A DNA stretch of 64,000 bases from Actinomycetaceae bacterium zg-1166 (GTDB lineage: Bacteria; Actinomycetota; Actinomycetes; Actinomycetales; Actinomycetaceae): contig CP064953.1 in the NCBI GenBank assembly GCA_015679245.1, positions 1,860,001 to 1,924,000 on the forward strand, in the 5' to 3' direction. Shown piece by piece: positions 25,956 to 40,627 of this stretch. The notes under the pieces were generated by a model. That model searched no databases and had not been told where the DNA came from. It was given only the letters and a program-made list of their open reading frames with translations. Position numbers and translations under genes: made by a program. Position 1 is the first letter of the stretch; each line of letters begins with the position of its first letter.

Positions 25956-27943
25956 GTCTCCTCCTCGTTGGCATATACGACTTCTTCATTCTGGTTCTCG
26001 CCACCGCGCTGAACTACCGCTTTGTAATCCTCTCGCCCCAATAATTCTCTGTGGGTTCCTCGTGCTACTTCCTTCCCTTTAGCAATAAACACAACTTCGT
26101 CGCTCATGTCGAGAATAAGAGGAGAGGAAGTAACGACGATCGTCGTTGCCCCACGTCGTGCAGAAGCAAGCTGGTGAGCTATATGGGATTCAGTATGCGA
26201 ATCTACGGCACTCGTTGGCTCAATAAACACTGCAATATCAGGGCGGCGAGCGAGGGCACGAGCCAAAGCAACACGCTGGCGTTGCCCTCCAGAAAGTGAA
26301 CGCCCACGCTCGGAGATTGTGCCATCAAGTCCACCGTAGACTGACGTGAGCACGTCGCCCGCCTGAGCGATCTCAAGAGACTCAGTAAGAAGAGGATCGG
26401 CAGGGCGCTTTCCCGGTTCCTCCTGAAAAAGGGCGCGAGCGTGGCCATCCACAGCGAGGATATCGCTAATCTGCTCGGGAACTTCGCGGGCTTGAATATC
26501 CTCAGCTTCCGGCCCCATGAGCCCCGAACGTAAAGTGCCTGTGAAAAGTTCGGCAATCGCACCCGAAAGCACAATATGTTCACGCACTTCGTGCACCGGA
26601 ATCTCACGCAAATCCACCTCCCCGGCATAGGTGGTATCCGCATCATCCACACGGGTTAGGCGAGTGGCAATCGCCGTGGATTCCGCCGGATTGAGAGCGA
26701 CAAGCGCCGTAAACTTCGCGCCTTCCACACGCACACCTGAGGTGGCATCAGTCAAGCAAGTATGCGCCCAATCAATGTGGGGGTAACGTGGATCTTCAGA
26801 GTGAGAATCGTAACCCGGACGCACGGTGGAATCATCCACAAGTGGCCTAGTTGCGAGGATACGTGCGATTTTTTTAGCTCCTACCCAGCCGCGTGTGAGT
26901 GTCTGGATCGAGTTGGAGAGCGCGCTGACAGGTAGAGCAAGGAAGGCTGTATAACCGTAGAAGGCAAAGAGATCACCAGGGCTTATTTTCCCCTCAAAAG
27001 TGAGCACAAGTGCCCCAGAAACGACAACAGCCGTGAAAATCGCCGGCCCTGCGGTCTGGATTGCGTTGAGGAACGCACGCAGTCTCGCCACCTTGATTCC
27101 AGCTTCCATAAGGAGTTCAGATTGGTGGCAGTATTTCTCGTTATACGTATCTTCTCCGCCTACACCGCGTAGAATACGCAAACCGACCACGGCATCGGAG
27201 GCGAGTGTCGTGAGTTTTCCTTCTTCTTCACGTTGGACAGCAATTTTCTTCTGGAGAGGTTTAATCACGAAGGTAATACCCACCATGAGAAGAGGAAGGC
27301 CGATCGCCACAAAAATGCCAAGAGGTGCGGATACACGAATCATGAGTACGGACACTACGACGAGAGCAAGGAGAGAGGCGAGTGCTTCGGGAACAAAGGC
27401 GATGAGTCGGCCGATCTTCTCACCGTCGGAGGTGGCAGCAGCGACGATATCTCCCGAAGGAATGTCGCGTGCAGCCGTGGTGCGCCGTGAAAAAATCGTG
27501 CGAGCAAGGCGACGCATCGGCTCCCACATGCCCCGCAACCAGAGCACGATGAGCACTGGCTCTGTGAGGGAACCCGCTGCTCCTAAGAACAGAAGAAAGC
27601 ACGCCGTGAGAATTGGCTGGAGGAGATTCGAGGAGAATCCATAGGACATTCCAGCATCAATAGCCTCACCGATGGCGCGAGGAAGAAGTGCCATCGCCAC
27701 AGCTCCAACCCCCATGAGGGCTGTTGAAACCAGCATAAGTTTCCAGTTGCGGCGGAATGTGTGCAGGAGGATCCCACGAGCAGAGGAGGTGATCTGTGGG
27801 GGTTCCTCACGTGGAGTTTTCAGAAAATTTGGCCATCTCCGAGGTGTCCAAGCCACAAGAGGACGCACGGGTTCGGCAGTAGTATGGGGCGGTTGCGGAA
27901 CAGGATTTACCGTCGCAGCCTTATTCCTAGTCACCTTCCTCAT
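25952..27943 (-). CDS. ABC exporter half-transporter with degenerate nucleotide-binding domain
   Basis: 663 residues: about 90 N-terminal residues, a six-helix exporter membrane domain, and an NBD that has lost its own catalytic residues. Where Walker A is expected there is LVALNPAESTAIA, with no GKS/T; Walker B reads IAVFIEPTSAVD, Ile replacing the Mg-binding Asp; the switch His is Ser (VTSSPL). The signature SLSGGQRQRVALARALA is perfect. Start ATG 27943 follows AAGGAGGAGC; the longer frame above is unsupported. Together with the downstream gene it forms an asymmetric heterodimer with one consensus and one fully degenerate ATP site. Confidence 0.9.
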   Translation of the reverse strand: MRKVTRNKAATVNPVPQPPHTTAEPVRPLVAWTPRRWPNFLKTPREEPPQITSSARGILLHTFRRNWKLMLVSTALMGVGAVAMALLPRAIGEAIDAGMSYGFSSNLLQPILTACFLLFLGAAGSLTEPVLIVLWLRGMWEPMRRLARTIFSRRTTAARDIPSGDIVAAATSDGEKIGRLIAFVPEALASLLALVVVSVLMIRVSAPLGIFVAIGLPLLMVGITFVIKPLQKKIAVQREEEGKLTTLASDAVVGLRILRGVGGEDTYNEKYCHQSELLMEAGIKVARLRAFLNAIQTAGPAIFTAVVVSGALVLTFEGKISPGDLFAFYGYTAFLALPVSALSNSIQTLTRGWVGAKKIARILATRPLVDDSTVRPGYDSHSEDPRYPHIDWAHTCLTDATSGVRVEGAKFTALVALNPAESTAIATRLTRVDDADTTYAGEVDLREIPVHEVREHIVLSGAIAELFTGTLRSGLMGPEAEDIQAREVPEQISDILAVDGHARALFQEEPGKRPADPLLTESLEIAQAGDVLTSVYGGLDGTISERGRSLSGGQRQRVALARALARRPDIAVFIEPTSAVDSHTESHIAHQLASARRGATTIVVTSSPLILDMSDEVVFIAKGKEVARGTHRELLGREDYKAVVQRGGENQNEEVVYANEEET

Positions 27944-28161
27944 GCTCCTCCTTAATGTATTTTGCAAAAACAGCGAGGTCCCTTCGTGGAGTCTAGGGGT
28001 GCGCTCATCGCATATCGTCTGAGGGGAGTGTTCAAGATACACCCAAAGAAGGCTTATTAGCCAAAGAACGCAGCTAAAGTGTAGGTGTGATTATGCAATT
28101 AGAGAGGACGACTCTGCGGTCAATAAGCCCAATAAGCTGAGGCTAGGTTAGAGAAAAGAAA

Positions 28162-28193
28162 CCCCGGAACCACTCTTAAGCGAGATTCCGGGG
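28162..28193 (-). terminator. Rho-independent terminator of tRNA-Leu
   Basis: On the minus strand CCCCGGAA (28193-28186 side) pairs with TTCCGGGG (28169-28162 side), 8 bp with a 16-nt loop, followed by TTTCTTTTCTC. It starts nine bases after the tRNA. Confidence 0.8.
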
Positions 28194-28201
28194 AACTCCG
28201 G

Positions 28202-28285
28202 TGCTCAAGAGGGGAGTTGAACCCCTACGCCCTTTCGGGCACACGGACCTGAACCGTGCGCGTCTGCCTATTCCGCCACTTGAGC
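28202..28285 (-). tRNA. tRNA-Leu(CAG)
   Basis: 84-nt class II tRNA on the minus strand. Acceptor arms GCTCAAG and CTTGAGC pair perfectly with discriminator A; the anticodon loop is TTCAGGT (anticodon CAG) on a CACGG/CCGTG stem; the variable arm is TGCCCGAAAGGGCGT; the T arm is AGGGGTTCAACTCCCCT. CCA is not encoded. Confidence 0.95.
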
Positions 28286-28562
28286 AGGCCACCACCGAAT
28301 ACAACGATAGTGCAGCAGGTGCCAGCTTAGCGCGTCGAGTGGAATTTTACCAAAACTCTCCGATGTGCACCCGCTCTCATAGCCCTACTTTCCTTTCATC
28401 TGTCACTGTGAATCACGGTGCGCCACGGTCAAACGCGGTACACCACCGTGAATCGCAGTACGTAAGATCAAACGCAGTGCGCGGAGAAAAAGCGGAGCTA
28501 TCCCACACGGCTACGCATGAGCACTTGACGATTGCTACATTCAGCCGATGCTGTAGCTACAT

Positions 28563-30209
28563 TCAGCATTCGACGATATGCACGGCGAGTCCACCCTGTG
28601 ATGTCTCTTTATATTTAGAGAGCATATCCACGCCGGTCTGGCGCATCGTCTCCACCACGGTATCAAGATCTACCACGTGCCGTCCATCTCCCCACAACGC
28701 CATGCGTGCCGCATTAATCGCTTTGACCGCTGCAATAGCGTTGCGCTCAATACATGGAATTTGTACGAGTCCACCCACAGGATCACAGGTGAGTCCAAGC
28801 GAGTGCTCCATCGCGATCTCAGCGGCGTTCTCCACCTGGAGCGCAGTTCCACCCATTGTCTCAGCAAGCCCAGCTGCAGCCATCGCACTTGCCGAGCCCA
28901 CCTCTCCCTGACAGCCTACTTCAGCTCCAGCGATAGAAGCATTCTGCTTAATAAGACCTCCAATCGCAGTAGCTGCAAGGAAAAAGCGGCGCAGACCCTC
29001 AGTAAGTGCAAATTCATGGTTTGGCTCACCACGTTTACCACAAGATTTCGTTAGTGAGAATGAATCTTCTACTGCACTTGTGCGTTCACACATGAACTCC
29101 GACCAGTACATAAGAACAGCAGGAACCACGCCTGCAGCGCCGTTCGTTGGCGCCGTAACAACTCGGTGGCCAGAGGCATTCTCCTCATTCACTGCAAGTG
29201 CATAAAGGTTTACCCAATCCATTCCAGCTAGGGAATCATTCGAGGCTGGACGGGAACTCAGCTCGGTGTAGAGACGACGAGCACGCCGGCGCACTTGTAG
29301 CCACCCCGGAAGGTAGCCCTCAGCCTCACATCCTGCGGTAATACACTCCTGCATCACATGCCATACCCTCGCAATGTAAGAATCAAGATCCTGACGCGAA
29401 CGGGTGGCAAGTTCGTTGGCTTCCACAACTTCCCAGATCCGCAAGTTGTTCTCATGGCAGATAGTAAGGAGTTCACGCGCTGTGGTGTAGGGGTAAGGAA
29501 CACTCCCCTCACTCATATTTACAGTTATATCTGCTATATCTGCGCCACATTCACTTTGTGCATCCAGAATTTCCGATACTTCTGGAAGGCGCGGAGCAGG
29601 TAAATCGTCGAGTGATATGACGCTGGGAGAAAGGCGTGGATCACCGATTTCCTGCATGAGGAAACCACCGCCCACGGAATAATACGTTCGTTCAAGCACT
29701 ACTGCCCCACCATGACGAGCCGTGAGCGTAAGTGCATTGACATGGTAGGGGAAAATGACTTCGGGGAGGAATCGAATATCTGTGGATATACGGAAGGGGA
29801 CAGGAAGATGACCTGCGAGGTTAAGAATTCCACTCTCCTCTACGTTATCGACAAAGGAGGCGACGACATCTCCGGGCACGGTGTCGGGGCGAAATCCTGC
29901 CAATCCTAGAACAACAGCACGGTCGGTGGCATGTCCACGCCCAGTGGCACCGAGAGAACCAAGCAGATCCACATGGAGAGAGGTGAGTGGAGCAGTCTCG
30001 TCGGATTCATAAACCTGGCAAAGTTCCTGTGCGAATTGGAATCCAGCACGCATCGGCCCCACAGTATGAGAGGAAGATGGACCAATGCCGATAGAGAACA
30101 TGTCAAAAACTGAAAATGGCTTTGCGAGAGCTGGAGCTACACGAGTATTGCCCACTGCACGAGTGGGTTCTTCCTCTGAATCCAGTGAATCGAGCTGAGT
30201 CCATACCAT
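28563..30209 (-). CDS. sdaA: L-serine ammonia-lyase, iron-sulfur, single chain
   Basis: 548 residues; deaminates L-serine to pyruvate with a [4Fe-4S] cluster. The N-terminal beta half starts [20 protein letters not shown] and the C-terminal alpha half has [20 protein letters not shown] and [18 protein letters not shown], which supply the cluster cysteines. It is longer than the usual 455-460 residues: about 32 residues precede the conserved start, and the middle region is extended. The true start may therefore be inside the annotated one. It is divergent from furA across 202 bp, so iron or redox control is possible but no Fur box was identified. Confidence 0.93.
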   Translation of the reverse strand: MVWTQLDSLDSEEEPTRAVGNTRVAPALAKPFSVFDMFSIGIGPSSSHTVGPMRAGFQFAQELCQVYESDETAPLTSLHVDLLGSLGATGRGHATDRAVVLGLAGFRPDTVPGDVVASFVDNVEESGILNLAGHLPVPFRISTDIRFLPEVIFPYHVNALTLTARHGGAVVLERTYYSVGGGFLMQEIGDPRLSPSVISLDDLPAPRLPEVSEILDAQSECGADIADITVNMSEGSVPYPYTTARELLTICHENNLRIWEVVEANELATRSRQDLDSYIARVWHVMQECITAGCEAEGYLPGWLQVRRRARRLYTELSSRPASNDSLAGMDWVNLYALAVNEENASGHRVVTAPTNGAAGVVPAVLMYWSEFMCERTSAVEDSFSLTKSCGKRGEPNHEFALTEGLRRFFLAATAIGGLIKQNASIAGAEVGCQGEVGSASAMAAAGLAETMGGTALQVENAAEIAMEHSLGLTCDPVGGLVQIPCIERNAIAAVKAINAARMALWGDGRHVVDLDTVVETMRQTGVDMLSKYKETSQGGLAVHIVEC

Positions 30210-30411
30210 GGGATAAGGGTAGCTTCCTGAGCTGGATTAATTGTGTAGATTGTGTCAGCTGGGCGTGAAGTATGCCAAGATCCGGCTTGACCTAGGCTCC
30301 TTAAGAGGCCTGCTATACCCGGTTGTACATCAAGACCTGCGCGTTTAGCTTTTTCCCATCTTGGTAAGAGGTTAGTATTGTTGGACTGGATTATGGAAAG
30401 TCGGTGCGTTC

Positions 30412-30819
30412 ATGGATTTCGCTGCTGAACTTCGCAATGCGGGCTTGCGTGCAACCCAACCACGCCTCGCTGCCCTCGCTTTTATCGCGGAAAAAGGGCA
30501 CTGCACCGTTGACGACGTGCGCGATCACGTGCGCGCCAAGATCGGCAGCGTCTCGGTGCAAGCGGTGTACGACATCGTCCATATTCTTACTGAGAAGCGG
30601 ATTCTGCGCGAGGTGCGCCCTGTGGGTCTGCCGACGATGTACGAGATCGAAACTTGCGACAATCACCACCATATTGTCTGCCGGATATGCCGCAAAATCG
30701 AGAATGTGCCGTGCGCAGTAGGGTATCGTCCCTGCCTTCAGGCCAGCACAACTTATGGTTACGTAATTGATGAGGCTGAGGTTGTGTATTGGGGTGTGTG
30801 TCCGGGGTGTGGGGGTTAA
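30412..30819 (+). CDS. furA: FurA-type iron/peroxide-responsive repressor
   Basis: 135 residues. Winged-helix DNA-binding domain (GLRATQPRLAAL; VSVQAVYDIVHILTEK), metal-sensing stretch CDNHHHIVCRICRKIENVPC and C-terminal EAEVVYWGVCPGCGG. The wording is that of mycobacterial FurA, a redox-sensitive repressor. FurA normally precedes katG; here the next feature downstream is the rrn operon on the other strand, so it is an orphan. No strong Shine-Dalgarno is visible at ATG 30412. Confidence 0.92.
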   Translation: MDFAAELRNAGLRATQPRLAALAFIAEKGHCTVDDVRDHVRAKIGSVSVQAVYDIVHILTEKRILREVRPVGLPTMYEIETCDNHHHIVCRICRKIENVPCAVGYRPCLQASTTYGYVIDEAEVVYWGVCPGCGG

Positions 30820-30822
30820 GGG

Positions 30823-30871
30823 GAGGAATCACACATTGGTTAGGCAAATTGAGGAGTCACACACTGGTTAG
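30823..30871. repeat. Imperfect 21-bp direct repeat after furA
   Basis: GAGGAATCACACATTGGTTA plus G (30823-30843) recurs as GAGGAGTCACACACTGGTTA plus G (30851-30871) with two mismatches, 28 bp apart. A T-rich stretch (CTTCTTTTTCTTG) follows and may help terminate furA. Confidence 0.7.
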
Positions 30872-30971
30872 ACGATAGATTAGTGGTGGTCTTCTTTTTC
30901 TTGTTTGTAGTGGTGTGTGTTTCGTTGCGTGCGTGTTGTACACGTACAGGGAAAGAAAAGGAAAGGAGGGG

Positions 30972-31090
30972 TGGCGGTGGTGTCCTACTCTCCCACACTC
31001 CTTCGAGTGCAGTACCATCGGCGCGTGGTGGGCTTAGCTTCCGGGTTCGGGATGGGACCGGGCGTTTCCCCACCGCTATGACCACCGCCA
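30972..31090 (-). rRNA. rrf: 5S ribosomal RNA
   Basis: About 119 nt. The ends TGGCGGTGGT and ACCACCGCCA pair as helix I, and internal GAACCCGGAAGCTAAGCC is the conserved 5S core. Last gene of the rrn operon. Confidence 0.93.
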
Positions 31091-31242
31091 CAACGGTTGG
31101 ATTCACGTGCCTTCCTTACACACCCACCCGTATACACACACACGCGTGTGCGTGTGGGGGTGTGGGGGTTTGTTTCCGTAGAGTGGATGCAAGCATGTCA
31201 ATCAACCACACCCCCACCAGAAAAAGAAGGGGGGTGTGTTGT

Positions 31243-36133
<4,891 letters not shown>

Positions 36134-36490
36134 AAAAACAGAGAATCCAAAACAGACCCAAAAAAACAAAAACAGCCACGCAAACCAACCACAACAGCCA
36201 GCCCACGCAACCACAAAAACCACCACCACCAAACAACAGCAGCAGCTACCCAAAAATCCAACACACTATCAAGCACCCAAACACCACACCCACACCCCAG
36301 CCACCCGCGACTCTCACCGCGCCTAACCAGAGAGGCATAAGAATCAAGAAAACCCAATCCCTACCACTCGCACAAGAACACCACTCTAACAAGCAACGCC
36401 CCGGCGACAGATGAACACACTACTAACCCCCACACACCACTAGCAACCCCCAACAGGGTGAACCTAACCACACCCCAAAACAACCCCCAC
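36134..36490 (-). promoter_or_regulatory. rrn promoter and leader region
   Basis: About 360 bp between rplI and 16S, strongly strand-biased (G/T on the transcribed minus strand). It must hold the rrn promoter(s) and leader. GGGTTGCTAGTGG and GGGTTAGTAGTG repeats near 36420-36450 are the best promoter candidates, but no confident -35/-10 pair can be named. Confidence 0.45.
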
Positions 36491-36496
36491 ACACAA

Positions 36497-36526
36497 AAGG
36501 CGGAGATCCCTCAGAATCTCCGCCTT
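36497..36526 (-). terminator. Terminator of the rpsF-ssb-rpsR-rplI operon
   Basis: AAGGCGGAGAT and ATCTCCGCCTT form a perfect 11-bp stem with an 8-nt loop, followed on the minus strand by TTGTG after the stem's own TT; it begins 38 bp after the rplI stop. Confidence 0.85.
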
Positions 36527-36563
36527 CTATGAACTTCATCAAGCGCTCATCCGGGCACTTGAA

Positions 36564-37028
36564 TCACTTCTTTTTCTTTGTCTTTTCCGCAACGACAGTG
36601 AGGCTCAGCGTAGCCACAACATCGTCGTGGAGTTTTACGGAGGCCTTGTACTCGCCAGTGGACTTGATCGGGGTGGGTACCGTGATGGAACGGCGATCCA
36701 CTGCCTTACCAACAGCCTCGGAGGCCACGTTGGCAATATCGATATTGGAAACAGCACCGAAGAGACGGCCATTTGTGCCAGCAGTCTTGACAATCGTCAG
36801 TGATGCAGCCTGAAGAACATCACGCAGAGCATGAGCTTCCTCAAGGGACGCGATAGCGCGTTTACGGCGAGCTTCAGCGATCTGATCCACCTGCTTCTGG
36901 CCACCCTTAGTCCACACCACGGCGTAACCACGTGGCACGAGGTAGTTGCGACCGTAGCCGTCCTTCACCTCGACAACCTCACCGGCAACACCGAGGCCGG
37001 AGACATCGTGCGTAAGAATGAGCTTCAT
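36564..37028 (-). CDS. rplI: 50S ribosomal protein L9
   Basis: 154 residues. Typical N-terminal RNA-binding domain (MKLILTHDVSGLGVAGEVVEVKDGYGRN split at the usual Gly-rich loop, then YLVPRGYAV), a central connecting helix and a C-terminal domain ending in a lysine-rich tail (KTKKKK). It is the last gene of the operon, 14 bp after rpsR, and is followed by a strong terminator. Confidence 0.97.
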   Translation of the reverse strand: MKLILTHDVSGLGVAGEVVEVKDGYGRNYLVPRGYAVVWTKGGQKQVDQIAEARRKRAIASLEEAHALRDVLQAASLTIVKTAGTNGRLFGAVSNIDIANVASEAVGKAVDRRSITVPTPIKSTGEYKASVKLHDDVVATLSLTVVAEKTKKKK

Positions 37029-37042
37029 GGATGTCTCCCTTC

Positions 37043-37279
37043 TCAGCGAGCAGAGCTCGAATAAGGAAGCAGAGCCATTTCGCGGGCATTCTTGATGGCC
37101 TTGGCGATCTTGCGCTGCTCCTGAACGGTGACAGCGGTAACACGACGAGCGCGAATCTTGCCGCGGTCGGAGATGAACTTACGCAGAGTTGCGGTGTCCT
37201 TGTAATCGATGTTCTCGATCTTCGCTGACTTCAGCGGATTAGCCCTCTTCTTGGGCTTGCGAAGCACAGGCTTCGGCAT
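37043..37279 (-). CDS. rpsR: 30S ribosomal protein S18
   Basis: 78 residues. The family core is clear ([19 protein letters not shown] and [19 protein letters not shown]). S18 binds S6 in the platform of the 30S subunit, and the S6 gene is the first of this operon. The spacer to ssb is about 160 bp. Confidence 0.97.
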   Translation of the reverse strand: MPKPVLRKPKKRANPLKSAKIENIDYKDTATLRKFISDRGKIRARRVTAVTVQEQRKIAKAIKNAREMALLPYSSSAR

Positions 37280-37438
37280 TTTTGGCTCCTTTTAGTTTGC
37301 GACGACGAAGTTCGCGAGCCACGCATCTCGTAGAGGCACCCCACGAGCATGTACTCGGGCGTTTCGCGATCCTGCCGCCTGTAGTCAATATATCCACATA
37401 AGTGGAAAGAAGAATGAAGGATGAAATTCAGTTAGAAG

Positions 37439-37951
37439 TTAGAAGGGAGGCATATCGTCGAAGTTCGACCCACCTACAGGAGGCTGGCTCCACTGATCGC
37501 CAGCCGAACCTCCTTGCGGCGCGGTATATGAGACACGACCTTGAGTGTTCTGAGCAGGCGCGCCGTAGCCACCACTCTGACCCCCGCTACCAGGAACCTT
37601 TGTCACCTGGGCACGAGCGTAACGCAGGGAGGGGCCTACCTCATCAACTTGAAGCTCGATAGAGGTGCGGCGTTCGCCGTTGTACTCATAGTTGCGCACA
37701 GTCATACGCCCAGTAACAACCACACGCATCCCTTTAAGGAGCGATTCGGCTACATTCTCAGCGTATTCACGCCACACAGAGCAGCGGATGAACATGGCTT
37801 CGCCATCTTCCCACTGACCCGTCTGACGGTTCTGCGTGCGCGGCGTGGATGCCACGGTGAAACTTGCAACAGGCGTTCCAGAACTCACATAACGTAGCTC
37901 GGGATCGCCAGTGAGGTTACCGACGATCGTCACAATTGGTTCGCCTGTCAT
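37439..37951 (-). CDS. ssb: Single-stranded DNA-binding protein
   Basis: 170 residues. OB fold in residues 1-115 ([48 protein letters not shown]), a Gly/Gln-rich flexible linker and the acidic C-terminal tip FDDMPPF that recruits repair and replication partners. Located between rpsF and rpsR as in most bacteria. Confidence 0.97.
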   Translation of the reverse strand: MTGEPIVTIVGNLTGDPELRYVSSGTPVASFTVASTPRTQNRQTGQWEDGEAMFIRCSVWREYAENVAESLLKGMRVVVTGRMTVRNYEYNGERRTSIELQVDEVGPSLRYARAQVTKVPGSGGQSGGYGAPAQNTQGRVSYTAPQGGSAGDQWSQPPVGGSNFDDMPPF

Positions 37952-37968
37952 GATTCCTCCCTAAACTC

Positions 37969-38256
37969 TCAGGCTTCCACGCGAAGCAGCTTTGTGCGCA
38001 GCACGTCCTCATTGAGGCCAAGCTGACGATCGAGCTCCTTAGCGATTTCCGAAGTTGCCTTCATATTGACAACCACGTAGATTCCTTCAGAATTCTTCTT
38101 GATGTCGTAGGCAAGGCGACGCTTACCCCAAATATCGACTTTCTCCAGAGAACCACCCTCATTTGGGATAACCTGAAGCAGCTTATCGACGTAGGTAACG
38201 ATGTTGCGCTCGTCGACGTTCGGATCGAGAATAATCATCATCTCGTAATCACGCAT
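37969..38256 (-). CDS. rpsF: 30S ribosomal protein S6
   Basis: 95 residues, MRDYEMMIILDPNVDERN at the start and IWGKRRLAYDIKKNSEGIYV in the middle, both typical. AAAGGAGGTGGG precedes ATG 38256. A long folded leader (38284-38357) lies directly upstream and may mediate control by S6 and S18. Confidence 0.97.
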   Translation of the reverse strand: MRDYEMMIILDPNVDERNIVTYVDKLLQVIPNEGGSLEKVDIWGKRRLAYDIKKNSEGIYVVVNMKATSEIAKELDRQLGLNEDVLRTKLLRVEA

Positions 38257-38283
38257 GATTTCCCACCTCCTTTGGTCTTAGCG

Positions 38284-38357
38284 GTCATGGTCTTTCCATG
38301 ACAGGAGGGACAATGCGTTGGCGCATCCCTACCATGTGGTAGAGAGCGCACCCTCCT
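38284..38357 (-). promoter_or_regulatory. Structured leader of the rpsF operon
   Basis: Transcribed on the minus strand. Outer arms AGGAGGG (38357-38351) and CCCTCCT (38309-38303) enclose two perfect hairpins, CTACC-acat-GGTAG (38342-38329) and ATGCG-ccaa-CGCAT (38326-38313). A further hairpin GTCATGG-aaaga-CCATGAC (38302-38284) follows, ending about 28 nt before the start codon. A multi-branch fold in this position is consistent with ribosomal-protein autoregulation; whether it matches the known S6:S18 leader class I cannot decide by eye. Confidence 0.55.
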
Positions 38358-38407
38358 ACTCTATCTGTTTGAGTGGACGCGATCTAGAGCCCTGGGAATT
38401 TTGTGAG

Positions 38408-40627
38408 CTATCCATTGCCGTCCGAGTTGCCTCCTGACCCCACACCAGATTCACCAGAATCTCCACCTTCCTCAGAATTGTTCACCTCACTAGATCCACC
38501 ACTACCTCCGTTAGTGGAATCAGATTCGCCGCTACTAGAACTTCCAGAACCAGCACCTTGGACAGGAGTCGCTGCTCCACCTGCAGGAGAAGGAGCTGGA
38601 TTCACAGGATTTGCTGGGGCAGGTATCTGTTCAGTCTCGCCTGCATCCTCAGGAGCAGTTGTCTCTTTCTCCTCAGGAACATTTCGAGGGATCGGACTGG
38701 CAGTGGCACCTTCTGGCTTCACGAAATTCTCTACCGGCATACCCTCCGTGGCCTTCTCCATATAGCGCAGCCATACCTCAGCGGGGAAAGAACCTCCACC
38801 GATCCCGTACCAGTACTTCCCGAAACCGTCGAGCACCTGCTCCTCTCCATTCGGACCAATCTGATACATGTCCACCACAGTTACCATCTGGGGAATATAG
38901 CCTGCGAACCACGCCGACCACGGCCCTGAGGACGTACCTGTCTTTCCTGCCACCGGACGTTCAAGTTTGCCTGCTGTGGCACCTGTTGCCTGCCTCTGCG
39001 TCACACCCTCAAGAGCCTCGGTGAGCTGCGCCATGACGTTGGAATCAAAGACGCGCTTTCCACCATTCTTCCCTGAGTACACTTCCTCTCCCGAAGCGTT
39101 GACAACCTTACTGACCAGATACATCTCATGGCGTACACCCTGGTTCGCAAAGGTCGCATAGGCACGCAACATGTCGATTGATCGAGGAGAAGCCGAACCT
39201 AGAACATTCGTCGTCGTGGAATCAAGACCAGGAGTGTCTTCAGGGATTCCCGCACGAATAGCAACGTCACGAGTCTTATCCGGACCTACCTCAGCGTTGA
39301 GTTGCACGAATACTGTATTAACGGAGTACTTCGTAGCTGTCAGCAGATTGATGTGCCCTCGATCGATTCCGTCAAAGTTCTGTACTTCAATGTCCCCGAT
39401 TTTCATGGGGGTAGAAGATGCGTAACGTTTACTTAGAGGGATCCCGTTCTCCAGTGCCGCCACCAGAGTGAAGGGCTTAAACGTAGAACCACCCTGAGCA
39501 CGATCCTGAGTTACGCCGTTGCGTTCACGCTCCAAGTAATCCTTGCCTCCATAGAGGGCGTAGATCGCCCCTGTCTTTGGGTCAGCAGAAACGAGACTTA
39601 CGTAGTTGTTTTCCGGGCGATCTTCAGGAAGTGCATCCACTGCGGCAATTGCTGCCTCCTGCTTCTCCTTGTCGATCGTCGTCACAATCGTGTAACCACC
39701 AGTGTTGAGATCGTCAGCCGTGAACTTCCCAGAGTTAATCAACTCGTTCGTCGCCGCCTGAAGCACATATCCCGCAGGCCCGGCAAAACTCGAATTCTGT
39801 TTCGGTTCACGAGTCTCCGGGAAGGTTTGTGCGTTAGCTTCACTCTGATCCAGGTACCCTTCTTTCACCATATTGGTAAGCACACGCTGCCAGCGTTCCT
39901 GCGCTCGCTCGGGATTGATAGCCGGATCCCAGGCACTCGGTGCCGGTACCACAGCCACAAGTAGCGCCGTCTGAGAGAGGCTGAGCTGAGAGGCATCGAT
40001 CCCAAAGTACTTCTGCGCTGCCACCTGAATTCCATAGGCTCCGCGCCCAAAGTAGATCGTATTGAGGTAGTTCTCTAGAATTTCTTCTTTGGATTGCTGT
40101 CGATCGATTTTTAGAGCGAGGATTGCTTCCTTCAGTTTCCCTGCATAACCCGTGGTGGTGCCAAGATAGAAGCGTTCGACATACTGCTGGGTAAGAGTAG
40201 ATCCACCCTGACGCGCCCCACCCTTGACATTATTCACAATGGCACGCGCGATTCCCTTGAGATCAATCCCGTTATTTGTATAAAAAGTCTGATCTTCGGA
40301 GGCGACGATCGCTGTGGAGACGTAGTTCGGGAGGGTCTCAAGTTTCACAGGAACTCGATCATAGTCAGCGAAAGTCCCCATCTGCGTATGTGCGTCGGAA
40401 TAGGTAATAGTGGTGCGCTTGGCTAATGCGAAGTCTGAGGGATCGGGTACCTTGATAAAAATGTAGAGAGCTGCAAAGGTGGCTGCACCCAGCGCGATGA
40501 AGGAAAAGAAGGAGGCGACGAGGAAGCGCCAGCTTGGCATCCAGCGCCGCACAGGCCCTAATCCTCTGCGTGGATAGTTCCAGATCTTACGACGACGATG
40601 CCCCTTTCTCGTGGATGCCTGTGCCAT
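38408..40627 (-). CDS. ponA: Class A penicillin-binding protein (transglycosylase/transpeptidase)
   Basis: 739 residues. A basic cytoplasmic start, one membrane helix (about 33-57), then a GT51 glycosyltransferase domain with the catalytic motif ASEDQTFYTNNGID and RQGGSTLTQQ, and a transpeptidase domain with SxxK (GGSTFKPF), SxN (KYSVNT) and KTGTS. It polymerises and crosslinks peptidoglycan outside the membrane. The last 90 residues are a low-complexity Pro/Ala then Ser/Gly/Glu tail, as in other actinobacterial PBP1 homologues. Its ATG overlaps the stop of the AI-2E family gene. Confidence 0.95.
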   Translation of the reverse strand: MAQASTRKGHRRRKIWNYPRRGLGPVRRWMPSWRFLVASFFSFIALGAATFAALYIFIKVPDPSDFALAKRTTITYSDAHTQMGTFADYDRVPVKLETLPNYVSTAIVASEDQTFYTNNGIDLKGIARAIVNNVKGGARQGGSTLTQQYVERFYLGTTTGYAGKLKEAILALKIDRQQSKEEILENYLNTIYFGRGAYGIQVAAQKYFGIDASQLSLSQTALLVAVVPAPSAWDPAINPERAQERWQRVLTNMVKEGYLDQSEANAQTFPETREPKQNSSFAGPAGYVLQAATNELINSGKFTADDLNTGGYTIVTTIDKEKQEAAIAAVDALPEDRPENNYVSLVSADPKTGAIYALYGGKDYLERERNGVTQDRAQGGSTFKPFTLVAALENGIPLSKRYASSTPMKIGDIEVQNFDGIDRGHINLLTATKYSVNTVFVQLNAEVGPDKTRDVAIRAGIPEDTPGLDSTTTNVLGSASPRSIDMLRAYATFANQGVRHEMYLVSKVVNASGEEVYSGKNGGKRVFDSNVMAQLTEALEGVTQRQATGATAGKLERPVAGKTGTSSGPWSAWFAGYIPQMVTVVDMYQIGPNGEEQVLDGFGKYWYGIGGGSFPAEVWLRYMEKATEGMPVENFVKPEGATASPIPRNVPEEKETTAPEDAGETEQIPAPANPVNPAPSPAGGAATPVQGAGSGSSSSGESDSTNGGSGGSSEVNNSEEGGDSGESGVGSGGNSDGNG

